From Oceanidesulfovibrio marinus (GTDB taxonomy: Bacteria; Desulfobacterota; Desulfovibrionia; Desulfovibrionales; Desulfovibrionaceae): 64,000 nucleotides of DNA. Of the stretch, positions 8,330-16,698 are shown one piece after another (position 1 is the stretch's first letter; each line of letters opens with the position of its first letter). The translations under genes were made by a program, and so were the position numbers. The notes under the pieces were generated by a model that had not been told where the DNA came from, did no database searches, and worked only from the letters and a program-made list of their open reading frames with translations. The stretch spans positions 1,364,001 to 1,428,000 of the forward strand of contig NZ_CP039543.1 of NCBI RefSeq assembly GCF_013085545.1, given 5' to 3'.

Positions 8330-9445
8330 GTGCGCCACACCCGTTACGACACCATCCTGGTCATCGTCTTCACCATCCTCTCCGCCATTCTGTACTGCAT
8401 CCCTACCGGCTTCGAGGGCGCTCAGCCCACCAACGCCGTCCGGGTACGCGGCAAGATCGTCCAGGTAAACAACGACGACGTCCAACAGCTCGGCATGCTC
8501 AAGAAAGGGCACCAGGAGGTCGTGGTCCAGATTCTGGAAGGGCAGCACAAGGGTGAGACGCACTCCTCCACCAACCAGCTTCTGGGACGCCTGGACCTGG
8601 ACAAGATTTACACGGTGGGCGACACGGCCCTGGTCGTACTCACGGAAGACCAGAACGGCGCGATCATATTCGTCAACGCGCAGGACCACTACCGCCTGGG
8701 ACTGGAGCTCCTGTTGCTGGGGCTTTTCGCCGTGCTGCTCATCGCCTTTGCCGGATGGACAGGTCTGAAGGCGCTGCTCTCCTTCGTCTTTGCCGCGCTG
8801 CTGCTGTGGAAAGGGCTGGTGCCGTGCATGCTCAACGGCTACGACCCCATCTGGCTCTCGCTGGGCGTCATCGCCCTGCTCACGGCCGTGGTCATCTTTC
8901 TCGTGGCCGGTGTCACGCGCAAAGGCGTGGCCGCCTTTGCCGGCGCCTTTCTCGGCGTGCTCACTAGCTGTTTGATGGCCTGGTACTTCACCTACAAGTT
9001 CCATGTACACGGCGCCGTGATGCCCTTTGCGGAAACCCTGCTCTACTCCGGCTTCGGCCACCTGGACCTGGCGAAGATCTACATCGCCGCGGTCTTCATC
9101 GCGGCCTCCGGCGCGGTGATGGACCTGGCCATGGACGTGGCCGCCTCCATGCACGAGGTTGTGGAAAAGAAGCCGGACATCTCCCGCTACGAGGCGCTGA
9201 AGTCCGGCATACGCGTAGGCCGCGCCGTGGTCGGCACCATGACCACCACCCTGCTCCTCGCCTACTCCGGCGGCTTCATCACTCTGCTGATGGCCTTCAT
9301 GGCCCAGGGCATCCCGCTGGCCAACATGTTCAACCTCATCTACGTGGCCGCCGAGGTGCTCAAGACTATCGTGGGCAGCTTCGGCCTGGTCACCGTAGCG
9401 CCGTTCACGGCCGTCGTGGGCGCATTCCTGTTCGTGCGGAAGTAG
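8330..9445 (+). CDS. YibE/F family multi-spanning membrane protein
   Basis: 371 residues if started at GTG 8330; the frame extends to ATG 8261, but those codons lie inside the preceding terminator. The first hydrophobic helix (I-L-V-I-V-F-T-I-L-S) begins a few residues after the GTG. A soluble beta-rich domain (about 30-115) follows, then seven or so membrane helices. The family signature is seen in G-A-V-M-D-L-A-M-D-V-A-A-S-M-H-E and in G-R-A-V-V-G-T-M-T-T-T-L-L-L-A-Y. YibE/F proteins have no settled function; in Gram-positives they are sometimes called efflux or export proteins. The Shine-Dalgarno is weak. Confidence 0.82.
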   Translation: MRHTRYDTILVIVFTILSAILYCIPTGFEGAQPTNAVRVRGKIVQVNNDDVQQLGMLKKGHQEVVVQILEGQHKGETHSSTNQLLGRLDLDKIYTVGDTALVVLTEDQNGAIIFVNAQDHYRLGLELLLLGLFAVLLIAFAGWTGLKALLSFVFAALLLWKGLVPCMLNGYDPIWLSLGVIALLTAVVIFLVAGVTRKGVAAFAGAFLGVLTSCLMAWYFTYKFHVHGAVMPFAETLLYSGFGHLDLAKIYIAAVFIAASGAVMDLAMDVAASMHEVVEKKPDISRYEALKSGIRVGRAVVGTMTTTLLLAYSGGFITLLMAFMAQGIPLANMFNLIYVAAEVLKTIVGSFGLVTVAPFTAVVGAFLFVRK

Positions 9446-9640
9446 CCCCACTCGGCCAGCGCACCCACCTGCACCACTTGCCGGTTCCATGCCCGGCAAC
9501 ATCGGTACCCCTCGCCGGCGGCAGGGACGGGCCGTGCCGGTCCGATTCCAGGACAAAGCGTTCCATCGCCGAAATCGCTTTTCTTTTGGCGGTGGTGCGG
9601 CTACAAATGCGTCCATCCTGCCAGCAACAAACCACCGACC

Positions 9641-10822
9641 ATGGTTGCCCAAGCCCCCTACGATTTCCGCCGCGCCCTGCCGTGGCTTGCCTTTATCACC
9701 GCGCTGTTTTTCATCAATTTCCTCACGCGAGTCATCTTCTCGCCGCTCATGCTGAGCATAGAAAGCGAGCTGGGCATCCACCACGGCCATGCCGGCAGGC
9801 TCTACCTGGCGTTCTCCATAGGCTACGCCGCCAGTCTGTTCGCCTCGGGCTTCATCTCCACGCGAATCCGCCACCGCACCATCATCACCATCTCCGCCCT
9901 GGGCGTCGGCGCCGCGTTCATCGCCGTCGCCTTTACCCGCACCTACCTGGAGCTCGCCCTGGGCCTTTGCGCCTTTGGCGTGACCAGTGGCCTCTACCTG
10001 CCCTCGGGCGTTGCCGCGCTCACCTCGCTGGTGCGGGAAAAAGACTACGGAAAGGCGTTCTCCGTGCACGAGCTGGCGCCGAACTTCAGCCTGTTCATCG
10101 CCCCCCTGCTCGCCGTCCTGCTGCTGGATTCCATGGACTGGCGGGAGGTGCTGCTCTTGCTGGGCTCCGCCAGCATTGCGGGCGGCGTTCTCTTTCACTT
10201 CAGGGGCCACGGCGGCGACGTCACGGGCCGGCCGCCGGATCTCGCACTTATCCGTTCCATTGTCCGCGCACGACAATTCTGGGGCTTGCTCCTGCTCTTC
10301 TGCATGGCTGTTGGCGCGAGCTTCGCGCCGTACTCCGTGATGCCGCTCTACCTGGTGGACGAACGCGGCCTGAGCGAGAGCTGGGCCAACGAGCTGCTCG
10401 CCATATCCCGCATCGCCGGCCCGGCGGGCGCGGTTCTGGCCGGCTGGATATCCGATCGCATCGGCCCCAAGCCGACCATAACCCTGTCCCTGGCCGCGTG
10501 CAGCGCCGCCACGTTCTCCCTGGGCGCGGCAGAGGGCGGCTTCCTGGTGGCGGCCGTCATTCTCCAGGCGTTTTTCTCGGTGATGTACTTCCCGGCAGGT
10601 TTTTCGCTACTGTCCCAGGTTTTTCCCTCGGATATCCGCAGCATGGCCATCTCGTGCCTCATCCCGGTGGCTATCCTGACCGGCAACGGCCTCATCCCGT
10701 CTTTGCTGGGCTGGGCCGGCCACCACGGCGAGTTCGATATGGGCTTCATCTGCCAGGGCGTGCTCATGCTTGCCTCACTTGCGGTCATTCCCTTGTTGCG
10801 GGAACGGCTCAATACGGTGTAA
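9641..10822 (+). CDS. Major facilitator superfamily transporter
   Basis: 393 residues with 12 predicted membrane helices in two halves. The cytoplasmic loop between helices 2 and 3 has S-T-R-I-R-H-R and the second-half counterpart has S-D-R-I-G-P-K-P, the MFS motif A pattern. The substrate is not evident. The ATG at 9641 has no Shine-Dalgarno (the upstream bases are CAACAAACCACCGACC), but the reading frame and the first helix (A-L-P-W-L-A-F-I-T-A-L-F-F) support it. The 195 bases between the YibE/F gene and this one contain no gene. Confidence 0.85.
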   Translation: MVAQAPYDFRRALPWLAFITALFFINFLTRVIFSPLMLSIESELGIHHGHAGRLYLAFSIGYAASLFASGFISTRIRHRTIITISALGVGAAFIAVAFTRTYLELALGLCAFGVTSGLYLPSGVAALTSLVREKDYGKAFSVHELAPNFSLFIAPLLAVLLLDSMDWREVLLLLGSASIAGGVLFHFRGHGGDVTGRPPDLALIRSIVRARQFWGLLLLFCMAVGASFAPYSVMPLYLVDERGLSESWANELLAISRIAGPAGAVLAGWISDRIGPKPTITLSLAACSAATFSLGAAEGGFLVAAVILQAFFSVMYFPAGFSLLSQVFPSDIRSMAISCLIPVAILTGNGLIPSLLGWAGHHGEFDMGFICQGVLMLASLAVIPLLRERLNTV

Positions 10823-10883
10823 ACAAACCCATATTTTTTACTTTGGTGTCATTTTGAGCAACATACATGACCCGGGGGGCGTC

Positions 10884-11537
10884 ATGGGGTGGGATAAAAT
10901 GGATTTGCCCATTGGGCACGAGATGCTTGTCCAGTTCGAGGGCGAGAAGGCGCGTTTCAAGAGCGCATATTACGGACAAAAGCCGGAGGAGTTCCTGATC
11001 ATCCAGATGCCCGGCATTCCGGGTATCCGCGAAAAGCTCATGAACGGCGGCAGGCTTGTCATCCGCTATCTCGTGGGAGGACGGGTCTTTGGTTTCAAGG
11101 CATACGCTGTGGGTCAGGTCGTCCGGCCGTGCCCGCTGATCTTTCTTTCTTATCCGCACTCCGTGGAGTCCCTGAACCTGCGCCAGAGCGAACGCGTGAA
11201 CACGTTCCTCGATGCCAAGGGCACAATAGACGACGTGTCAGTGGACGGCGTTATCCTCGACCTGAGCTCCGGCGGATGCATGCTCATGGTCAGCCGCAGC
11301 ACCGGAGTGACCTGGCCTTCTGTCGAGCCTGGGCAGATACTCCATCTGGAGTTCGCCCTGAGCAAGGACGAAACGCCGTTGACCCTGCTCAGCCAGATCA
11401 TCAGCGCCCGGAAGGACCTTGACCGCATCCGGTTGGGGATCAAGTTTCTACTCGATCCCGAACGGGACGATCCGACCATCAGGATGCTGGTAACCTACAT
11501 CGATAACATTTCGAACTTCTTACGTGGAGAAATCTGA
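10884..11537 (+). CDS. PilZ domain protein with YcgR-like N-terminal domain
   Basis: 217 residues from ATG 10884; the frame is open further upstream into the end of the MFS gene, but that part is not protein-like. An N-terminal beta-barrel domain (about 1-95) of the flagellar-brake/YcgR type precedes a PilZ domain with R-Q-S-E-R near residue 100 and D-L-S-S-G-G near 126, the two motifs that bind cyclic di-GMP. It is likely a cytoplasmic c-di-GMP effector, perhaps acting on motility or secretion; no flagellar gene is nearby to prove it. The ribosome-binding site is only a G-rich run. Confidence 0.85.
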   Translation: MGWDKMDLPIGHEMLVQFEGEKARFKSAYYGQKPEEFLIIQMPGIPGIREKLMNGGRLVIRYLVGGRVFGFKAYAVGQVVRPCPLIFLSYPHSVESLNLRQSERVNTFLDAKGTIDDVSVDGVILDLSSGGCMLMVSRSTGVTWPSVEPGQILHLEFALSKDETPLTLLSQIISARKDLDRIRLGIKFLLDPERDDPTIRMLVTYIDNISNFLRGEI

Positions 11538-11656
11538 CCGCTTGCCCCCAGCGATCATCGACGTGATACGTTGCTTGAGTCCGACCTCACGACGACGGCC
11601 CGAATTGTGCGGAGATTCGAGCCCGGCCCACGCCGCCGTCGGCATATCCGCTCTCC

Positions 11657-11671
11657 TGGAGGCTAGCCATA
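11657..11671 (+). promoter_or_regulatory. Shine-Dalgarno and possible AUA start codon of the EAL-HDOD gene
   Basis: TGGAGG (11657-11662) is followed six bases later by ATA (11669-11671), in frame with the next coding region. There is no ATG, GTG or TTG in that frame between the stop at 11576-11578 and GTG 11702. GTG 11702 itself has no Shine-Dalgarno. Confidence 0.5.
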
Positions 11672-11701
11672 CGTAAACACGAAACATATCAGCCCATATT
11701 C

Positions 11702-12901
11702 GTGGCCCGGCAGCCAATCTGCGATGATTCACGCCAGCCATGGGGGTACAAGCTGTACTTCCGCAACAGCCAGGACGCGCAGAGCGCCGAAATTGAAGAC
11801 CCCAACAAGGCGACGGCGAATCTCATCGCCGATGGATACGCCTTGGCCCATCAGGGCATCGACCCCACGAAAAAGGTAGTCCTCAGCGTCCCGCTGAGCA
11901 TGGTGCGTAAGTCCATGGTGGAGGCTTTTCCGCCGGAACGCGTTATTCCGCAGCTGGAGCGCCTGGGCACGCCGAATCATACCACCGTGGCCGCGGTCCA
12001 GGAGCTCAAGAAAGCCGGGTACGACGTTGCCGTGTCGCTGCCATGCTACGACTCCCTGCTCCAGATAGCGGATATCATCATCCTGGACATCCTGGGCCAC
12101 CAGAAGACTCAGATAGCCGCCCTGGTGCAGAAGCTCTCCCGCTACCCCGGGAGGCTGCTCGCCCTCAAGGTGGAGGATCAGCCGCAGTTCGAGATGGCCA
12201 GGTCGTTGGGGTTCGAGCTGTTCCAGGGCAACTTCTTCTCCAAACCCGTGCTCTTCCCCGGCCGCAAGATATCCCTGGCCGCCTCGGCCAAGCTCAAGCT
12301 CATCCAGGAGCTCTCCAAGGAGGACTTCGAGGTGGCTGCGCTGGCGCGCACCGTGTCCAGCGACCCCTCGCTCAGCTACCGGTTGCTCAAGTTCATCAAC
12401 TCCGTGGCCTTCTCGCTGCCCCACAAGATCCAGTCCATCCAGCAGGCCATCACCCTGCTCGGGCAGAAGCAGTTGCGCCAATGGCTCATGGCTGTTTCCC
12501 TGTCCGACCTTGACACCAGCTTCGCCAGTGAAGAACATTACTTCACGTCGATACAGCGCGCGCGTTTCCTGGAGCTGCTGGCCGAGGCCATGCCCAAGCC
12601 GCCGCTCCCCAAGGAGACCATGTCGCTCATCGGGCTGTTCTCCATGCTCGACGTGCTCCTGGGCCAGACCATGAGCGAAATCATGGAGCAGTTCCCGCTG
12701 GACGAGCACGTGGCCGGAGCGCTCACCGGAGAAGACCCGTCCACCTCGCAGTGGATCAGGCTCACCCGGGCAGTGGAAAACGGCGAATGGGCCAAGGTCG
12801 GGACGTTCCTGGAAAAGCACGGCCTCGGCCTGACCCAGGCGGCGGTGAGCTACAACATGGCCACCCTGTGGGCCAGCGAAATACTGGAAAGCGCCGAATA
12901 G
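11702..12901 (+). CDS. YuxH-type signalling protein: degenerate EAL plus HDOD domain
   Basis: 399 residues if counted from the GTG at 11702, or 410 if translation begins at the ATA at 11669, which has a perfect ribosome-binding site. The extra residues (R-K-H-E-T-Y-Q-P-I-F) complete the N-terminal strand that relatives show as F-V-A-R-Q-P-I. The first half (about 1-190) is an EAL-like domain lacking the E-A-L signature and most metal ligands, so it is probably inactive. The second half is an HDOD domain (about 190-385; S-S-D-P-S-L-S-Y-R-L-L-K-F-I-N-S). Such proteins act as regulators in c-di-GMP networks, motility and stress. It follows a PilZ gene, which fits. Confidence 0.82.
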   Translation: MARQPICDDSRQPWGYKLYFRNSQDAQSAEIEDPNKATANLIADGYALAHQGIDPTKKVVLSVPLSMVRKSMVEAFPPERVIPQLERLGTPNHTTVAAVQELKKAGYDVAVSLPCYDSLLQIADIIILDILGHQKTQIAALVQKLSRYPGRLLALKVEDQPQFEMARSLGFELFQGNFFSKPVLFPGRKISLAASAKLKLIQELSKEDFEVAALARTVSSDPSLSYRLLKFINSVAFSLPHKIQSIQQAITLLGQKQLRQWLMAVSLSDLDTSFASEEHYFTSIQRARFLELLAEAMPKPPLPKETMSLIGLFSMLDVLLGQTMSEIMEQFPLDEHVAGALTGEDPSTSQWIRLTRAVENGEWAKVGTFLEKHGLGLTQAAVSYNMATLWASEILESAE

Positions 12902-12997
12902 CAAAGACATTGCCGCGCCTGTTTTGCACAACGCCGGCTTGAACCCAGCGCAGGCGTCGTCTGCCTTGTCGTCTCTTTTTTATCCGCGAGTCGCACT

Positions 12998-13750
12998 ATG
13001 CCTAAAAATAAGCTCAACCATTTCAGCGAGCTGGACAAGTCCAGGTTCCCCAAGGGGTCCAAAAAAAACAAACCGAAAAAACCGGCGCTTCACCAGCGGC
13101 AGGAAGACTCCGCCCCGCAGGAAGAGCCGGATGACATGGCCATGTTCTGCAACGCCATGCAGGACGTCACCCCCCTTGGCGACGAGCGCAAGAGCCGGAC
13201 CGCGCCCATATGCGACACCCCGGCCGACACGCCGCAGCTGCAGCTGCAGCTGCAGGATCCTCGCGACGAGGACCATGAAGTCAAGAAGCGGCTCATGGAT
13301 CTGGTGACTGGCAAGCTCGAGTTTTCGCTGGAGTACTCGGACGAGTTCATCCAGGGCCATGTGAAAGGGCTGGACCTGAAGCTCCTGGGAAAGCTGAAGG
13401 CGGGAACGTACAGCCCGGAGGCCCACCTGGACATGCATGGCATGACCCTGGAGCAGGCCTACGACAACATGGTGGACTTCATCCGCTACCACTACCTGGA
13501 GGGCAAGCGCACCGTGCTGCTCATCCCGGGCCGCGGCCGCAACTCCCCGGACGGCCAATCCATCCTGCGCCGGGCCGTGCAGACATGGCTGACCCGCGAC
13601 CCTTTCAAGCGCGTGGTCCTCGCTTTTTGCACGGCGCGTCCGCAGCACGGCGGAGCCGGAGCCCTCTACGTGCTCCTGCGCAAGCATCGCAAAGCCGCCG
13701 GAAAGATCGTCTGGGACCGCGTGCCCACGGACATCGAAAGCTTCGAGTAG
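12998..13750 (+). CDS. Smr domain protein
   Basis: 250 residues. The C-terminal Smr domain (about 140-235) shows L-D-M-H-G (the L-D-x-H-G motif), the P-G-R-G-R-N-S loop and H-G-G-A-G-A-L-Y-V-L-L-R (the T-x-x-G-x-G-A motif region). Stand-alone Smr domains nick or cleave DNA or RNA; some act in mRNA rescue at collided ribosomes. The N-terminal 90 residues are highly charged and probably disordered, and include a Q-L-Q-L-Q-L-Q run encoded by a short tandem repeat. The product is probably cytoplasmic. The gene is convergent with proC. Confidence 0.85.
   Translation: MPKNKLNHFSELDKSRFPKGSKKNKPKKPALHQRQEDSAPQEEPDDMAMFCNAMQDVTPLGDERKSRTAPICDTPADTPQLQLQLQDPRDEDHEVKKRLMDLVTGKLEFSLEYSDEFIQGHVKGLDLKLLGKLKAGTYSPEAHLDMHGMTLEQAYDNMVDFIRYHYLEGKRTVLLIPGRGRNSPDGQSILRRAVQTWLTRDPFKRVVLAFCTARPQHGGAGALYVLLRKHRKAAGKIVWDRVPTDIESFE
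13234..13255 (+). repeat. Hexanucleotide tandem repeat inside the smr gene
   Basis: Three full GCAGCT units plus GCAG encode alternating Gln-Leu. The length is a multiple of three per two residues, so unit loss or gain would keep the frame. Confidence 0.85.
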
Positions 13751-13759
13751 CCGCGCCTG

Positions 13760-13798
13760 GTCCAACATCTTGGACGACTATCGTCCATGATCCTGGAC
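13760..13798. repeat. Two tandem 16-bp palindromes between smr and proC
   Basis: GTCCAACATCTTGGAC (13760-13775) and GTCCATGATCCTGGAC (13783-13798) are each a GTCCA-N6-TGGAC inverted repeat, 23 bases start to start (about two helical turns). The layout is operator-like, yet they lie downstream of smr and downstream of the convergent proC. Confidence 0.6.
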
Positions 13799-13890
13799 AG
13801 GAAAGGTCCCTGCGGCATGGAGCCGGACTCGCCTGCTCTGTCATACACGCAGCTCTGCTGCGGGACGTGCACGCCTATTGCCGAGCGGCA

Positions 13891-13927
13891 AAAGAAAAGG
13901 CCCGCCAGATCGTGACCAGACGGGCCT
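13891..13927 (-). terminator. Terminator of the ndk-proC transcript
   Basis: AGGCCCG (13898-13904) pairs with CGGGCCT (13921-13927). Read on the minus strand the stem is followed by TTTTCTTT. Convergent smr transcription could also end here. Confidence 0.7.
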
Positions 13928-13974
13928 GAATATTCGAGAGTGAGCCGTGTGGCAGGGCTCATACAGCCGGAATG

Positions 13975-14775
13975 TTATTCGCCGAGCTCCTTGCTGCGGC
14001 GGCAGGCCGCGTCGATGGCGTCCACAAAGGCGGCGCGCACAGCGTACTTGTCCAGCACGTTGGTGGCCTCCACGGTGGTGCCTGCGGGCGACGTGACCAT
14101 CTCACGCAGCTCGCACAGGTGGCGGCCGGTCTGCTCGGCCAGCTTGCTGGAGCCGGTGAACAGCCCCCGAACCATGTCCAGCGCCATGGGCCGCGGAATG
14201 CCCAGGGTGACGCCCGCCTCCACCATCGCGTCCATTATGTAGAACACGTACGCCGGGCCGGAGCCGGCCACGGCCGTGAAGGCGTCGAAGTACGCCTCTT
14301 CGAGTACAAAAGTCTTGCCCAGGGTGGAGAACATCTCCAGCACGGTCTGCTTCTGGGATTCGACGAGGTCGGGATCGTCCAGGCAGATGGCGAACATGCC
14401 CGCCTGCACCATGGCCGGCGTGTTGGGCATGATGCGCACCACCGGGCAGCTCCCACTGGAGTACTCCTTGAGCTGCCTGAGCGTCAGGCCTGCGGCGATG
14501 GAGATAAGCGTCTGGCCGGGACGCAGCCGCGGCGCAAGATCCTTCAGCAGCGTCTGGACCTGGTGGGGTTTGATCGCCAGGAGAATGTAGTCCACGTTGC
14601 GGACCATTTCCCGCGCGGATTCCGATGGCTGCGCGTTGCACTCTTCGCACACGATCTTCAGCCGATGCGCATCCATATCCACACCATGCAGAGAGACACC
14701 CTCCAGGCTCGAAAGCCCGCGGAGGATCGCCGCCCCCATGTTACCGCAGCCAACACAGCCCAGGCTCGTTTCCAT
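13975..14775 (-). CDS. proC: Pyrroline-5-carboxylate reductase
   Basis: 266 residues. It catalyses the last step of proline synthesis, reducing 1-pyrroline-5-carboxylate with NAD(P)H in the cytoplasm. Seen: the N-terminal Rossmann motif G-C-G-N-M-G, the A-I-K-P region, V-R-I-M-P-N-T-P, A-V-A-G-S-G-P-A-Y and the C-terminal S-P-A-G-T-T-V-E-A (S-P-G-G-T-T in most relatives). Length is normal. Its ATG lies two bases after the ndk stop codon, so the two are co-translated. Proline genes proA/proB are not in the window. Confidence 0.95.
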   Translation of the reverse strand: METSLGCVGCGNMGAAILRGLSSLEGVSLHGVDMDAHRLKIVCEECNAQPSESAREMVRNVDYILLAIKPHQVQTLLKDLAPRLRPGQTLISIAAGLTLRQLKEYSSGSCPVVRIMPNTPAMVQAGMFAICLDDPDLVESQKQTVLEMFSTLGKTFVLEEAYFDAFTAVAGSGPAYVFYIMDAMVEAGVTLGIPRPMALDMVRGLFTGSSKLAEQTGRHLCELREMVTSPAGTTVEATNVLDKYAVRAAFVDAIDAACRRSKELGE

Positions 14776-14777
14776 GG

Positions 14778-15197
14778 TTACCCTACCATCTCCAAACGGT
14801 TGAAAAAGTACGAGATCTCGACAGCAGCAGTCTCGACGCCGTCGGAACCGTGTACGGAGTTCTTTTCCACATCCAGGGCGAACTGCTTGCGGATGGTGCC
14901 CTCGTCCGCATTCTCCGGGTTGGTGGCGCCCATGAGCTTGCGGTAGCGGGCGATGGCGCCGTCACCTTCAAGCACGGAGACCACTACCGGGCCGGAGCAC
15001 ATGAAGTCGGTCAGGCTGTCGAAGAACGGCCGCTCGCGGTGCACGGCGTAGAAGCCCTGCGCCTGCTCCTTGGTCATGTGGATCATCTTCATGGCCACAA
15101 CCTTCAAGCCTTCATCCTGTATCATTTTCAGGATGGCGCCGGTGACGTTGCGCTCCACGGCGTCAGGCTTGATGATGGACAGAGTGCGTTCGGACAT
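14778..15197 (-). CDS. ndk: Nucleoside diphosphate kinase
   Basis: 139 residues. It transfers the gamma-phosphate between nucleoside di- and triphosphates through a phospho-histidine. N-S-V-H-G-S-D holds the active-site His, and the N-terminus [11 protein letters not shown] is diagnostic. AGGTGA lies seven bases before the ATG. It sits between yibQ and proC and probably shares the transcript with proC. Confidence 0.97.
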   Translation of the reverse strand: MSERTLSIIKPDAVERNVTGAILKMIQDEGLKVVAMKMIHMTKEQAQGFYAVHRERPFFDSLTDFMCSGPVVVSVLEGDGAIARYRKLMGATNPENADEGTIRKQFALDVEKNSVHGSDGVETAAVEISYFFNRLEMVG

Positions 15198-15251
15198 GGT
15201 CGTTTCACCTCGTATGTGATCGTTGAAAAGAAAAGGAATTCGCTCCGGTAA

Positions 15252-16646
15252 CTACCGGGTTTTTGGACTTTTTTCAACGCGCGCGTGCGTCGCCGCTCCA
15301 GGGGCGATCAGCGTGGCGAGATTGACCGGCGTTATGGACGCGTCGCGTGTCCGCACCCATTGGCGCAGACCGGCCAGCGTTTCCGGAAACGGATGGCCGA
15401 TGGCTATGGCGCTGCCCTTTTTCTCCGCAATGCGCTCCGCCTTGATGAGCTGGTGCAGCACGGAGCGTTCGCTGCGCACCACGTCCAGGAACACGTCGCG
15501 GGTGCCGCCGGGCACGCCCATGGAATTCGCAACGCGGCCGAACACGGACTTCGGGTGGGTCAGGCTGTCCAGCACCATGAACCGGCGCGCCTTGAGCACG
15601 CGCAGCACCGCTGCGACGCCTTCCGCGTCCTGGGTGAAGCGGGAGCCCATATGGTTGTTCAGTCCCACGGCTCCGGGCACGAGCTCCAGATTCTTCGCCA
15701 CCGTGGCGCTGACCTCGTCCGGCGTCATGCGCACATACACGGCGCCTGGGCCGGGCTTGGTCTTCGGGTAGGAGATCGGCTCCATAGGCTGGTGGAGAAT
15801 GATCTCCAAGCCGGCGTCCTGGGCGATCTTGGCGACCTCGCGAGTGTGGCTGGCACGCGGCCAGATGGCAAAGGTGACGGGAAAGCCGAGGTTGGCCAGG
15901 TCGCGCGCAAAGGCCACGTTCTCGCCCAGGTCATCGATGACAATGACGATCTTCGGGCCGTTCACCGAGGGTGTCGGTTTGGGACCGGGCACGAGATCCT
16001 GCCGCCGGAGAAAGTCGAGCTGGTGCGTGGGCCGGCCCAGGACGGCAATGCGCCACGTGGTGGCGTTGACCTGGTCCAGGGAGGCTTCGTCCGCCCAGAA
16101 ATCGATCAGCGGCTTGAGATTTTCGACAAAGGCCGCTGGCGACTCGTCCAGAACGAAGTTGATCTGCTGGAAGTGGTAGTCCGAACCGGAGACGGTGCGC
16201 GTCTCCACGTGGTCCAGCTGCATGCGGTCCGACTCGTAGCCGAGCTGCAGCAGGTTCTGGATGAGCGCGTAGTCCACGCGCTTGATGGACTCTTCGAGCG
16301 GTCCGCCCAGCGCTTCCTCGTACGGCATGGCTGTGGCGTTGGCCGTCTGCAGGGTGGGCCGTTTGACCACGCTGCGCATGACAGTGCCGTTCTCCACAGG
16401 CGGTGCTTCCGGACGCCGACCGCTGCCGTCGGCCACGCCTGTGAGCCTGAACAGCAGCAGCCCAGTGGCAAGCGCCGCCAGGCAGATGCCCCAGAGAATG
16501 AGTGATTTGCTGCTGAGAAGGATGCCGCCCGCCTCGCCCAGCCGGTTTTCTGCGATTACGGTCAGGGGGCCTTCGCCTGCCGGCGTGTGTTCGGAAGGAT
16601 GGTGCGGCATATCAGGTGCGATGGTTCCGCTGCGTTGCGGGATCAT
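15252..16646 (-). CDS. Divergent polysaccharide deacetylase family protein (YibQ-like)
   Basis: 464 residues from ATG 16646 (a GGAAG precedes it; an in-frame GTG at 16673 is also possible). A cytoplasmic N-terminus, one membrane helix (about 45-65 from the ATG) and a periplasmic part. The C-terminal 230 residues show I-V-I-V-I-D-D-L-G, F-A-I-W-P, H-Q-P-M-E-P and N-N-H-M-G-S, the divergent deacetylase (DUF610) pattern, a NodB-like barrel. The enzyme reaction is not established. The middle domain (about 110-230) is unassigned. In E. coli yibQ follows envC; here the order is envC-ctpA-yibQ, which ties it to septal peptidoglycan remodelling. Confidence 0.85.
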   Translation of the reverse strand: MIPQRSGTIAPDMPHHPSEHTPAGEGPLTVIAENRLGEAGGILLSSKSLILWGICLAALATGLLLFRLTGVADGSGRRPEAPPVENGTVMRSVVKRPTLQTANATAMPYEEALGGPLEESIKRVDYALIQNLLQLGYESDRMQLDHVETRTVSGSDYHFQQINFVLDESPAAFVENLKPLIDFWADEASLDQVNATTWRIAVLGRPTHQLDFLRRQDLVPGPKPTPSVNGPKIVIVIDDLGENVAFARDLANLGFPVTFAIWPRASHTREVAKIAQDAGLEIILHQPMEPISYPKTKPGPGAVYVRMTPDEVSATVAKNLELVPGAVGLNNHMGSRFTQDAEGVAAVLRVLKARRFMVLDSLTHPKSVFGRVANSMGVPGGTRDVFLDVVRSERSVLHQLIKAERIAEKKGSAIAIGHPFPETLAGLRQWVRTRDASITPVNLATLIAPGAATHARVEKSPKTR

Positions 16647-16698
16647 GACACTTCCGGGAGCCGCGCGAACCACGGCCCCCGGAAGTGCAGGCAGGCTA

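Noticed and set aside
8237-10276. 679-residue open frame on the minus strand
   Set aside because: Antisense to the YibE/F and MFS genes, with no recognisable domain and biased composition; the plus-strand proteins have membrane helices and motifs.
9478-10857. 459-residue plus-strand frame overlapping the MFS gene
   Set aside because: Shadow frame rich in Arg, His and Pro; the 9641-10822 frame has 12 membrane helices.
10840-10860. Sigma-54-like element before the PilZ gene
   Set aside because: TGG and GC elements are present but 11 bases apart instead of 10, and the surrounding bases do not match.
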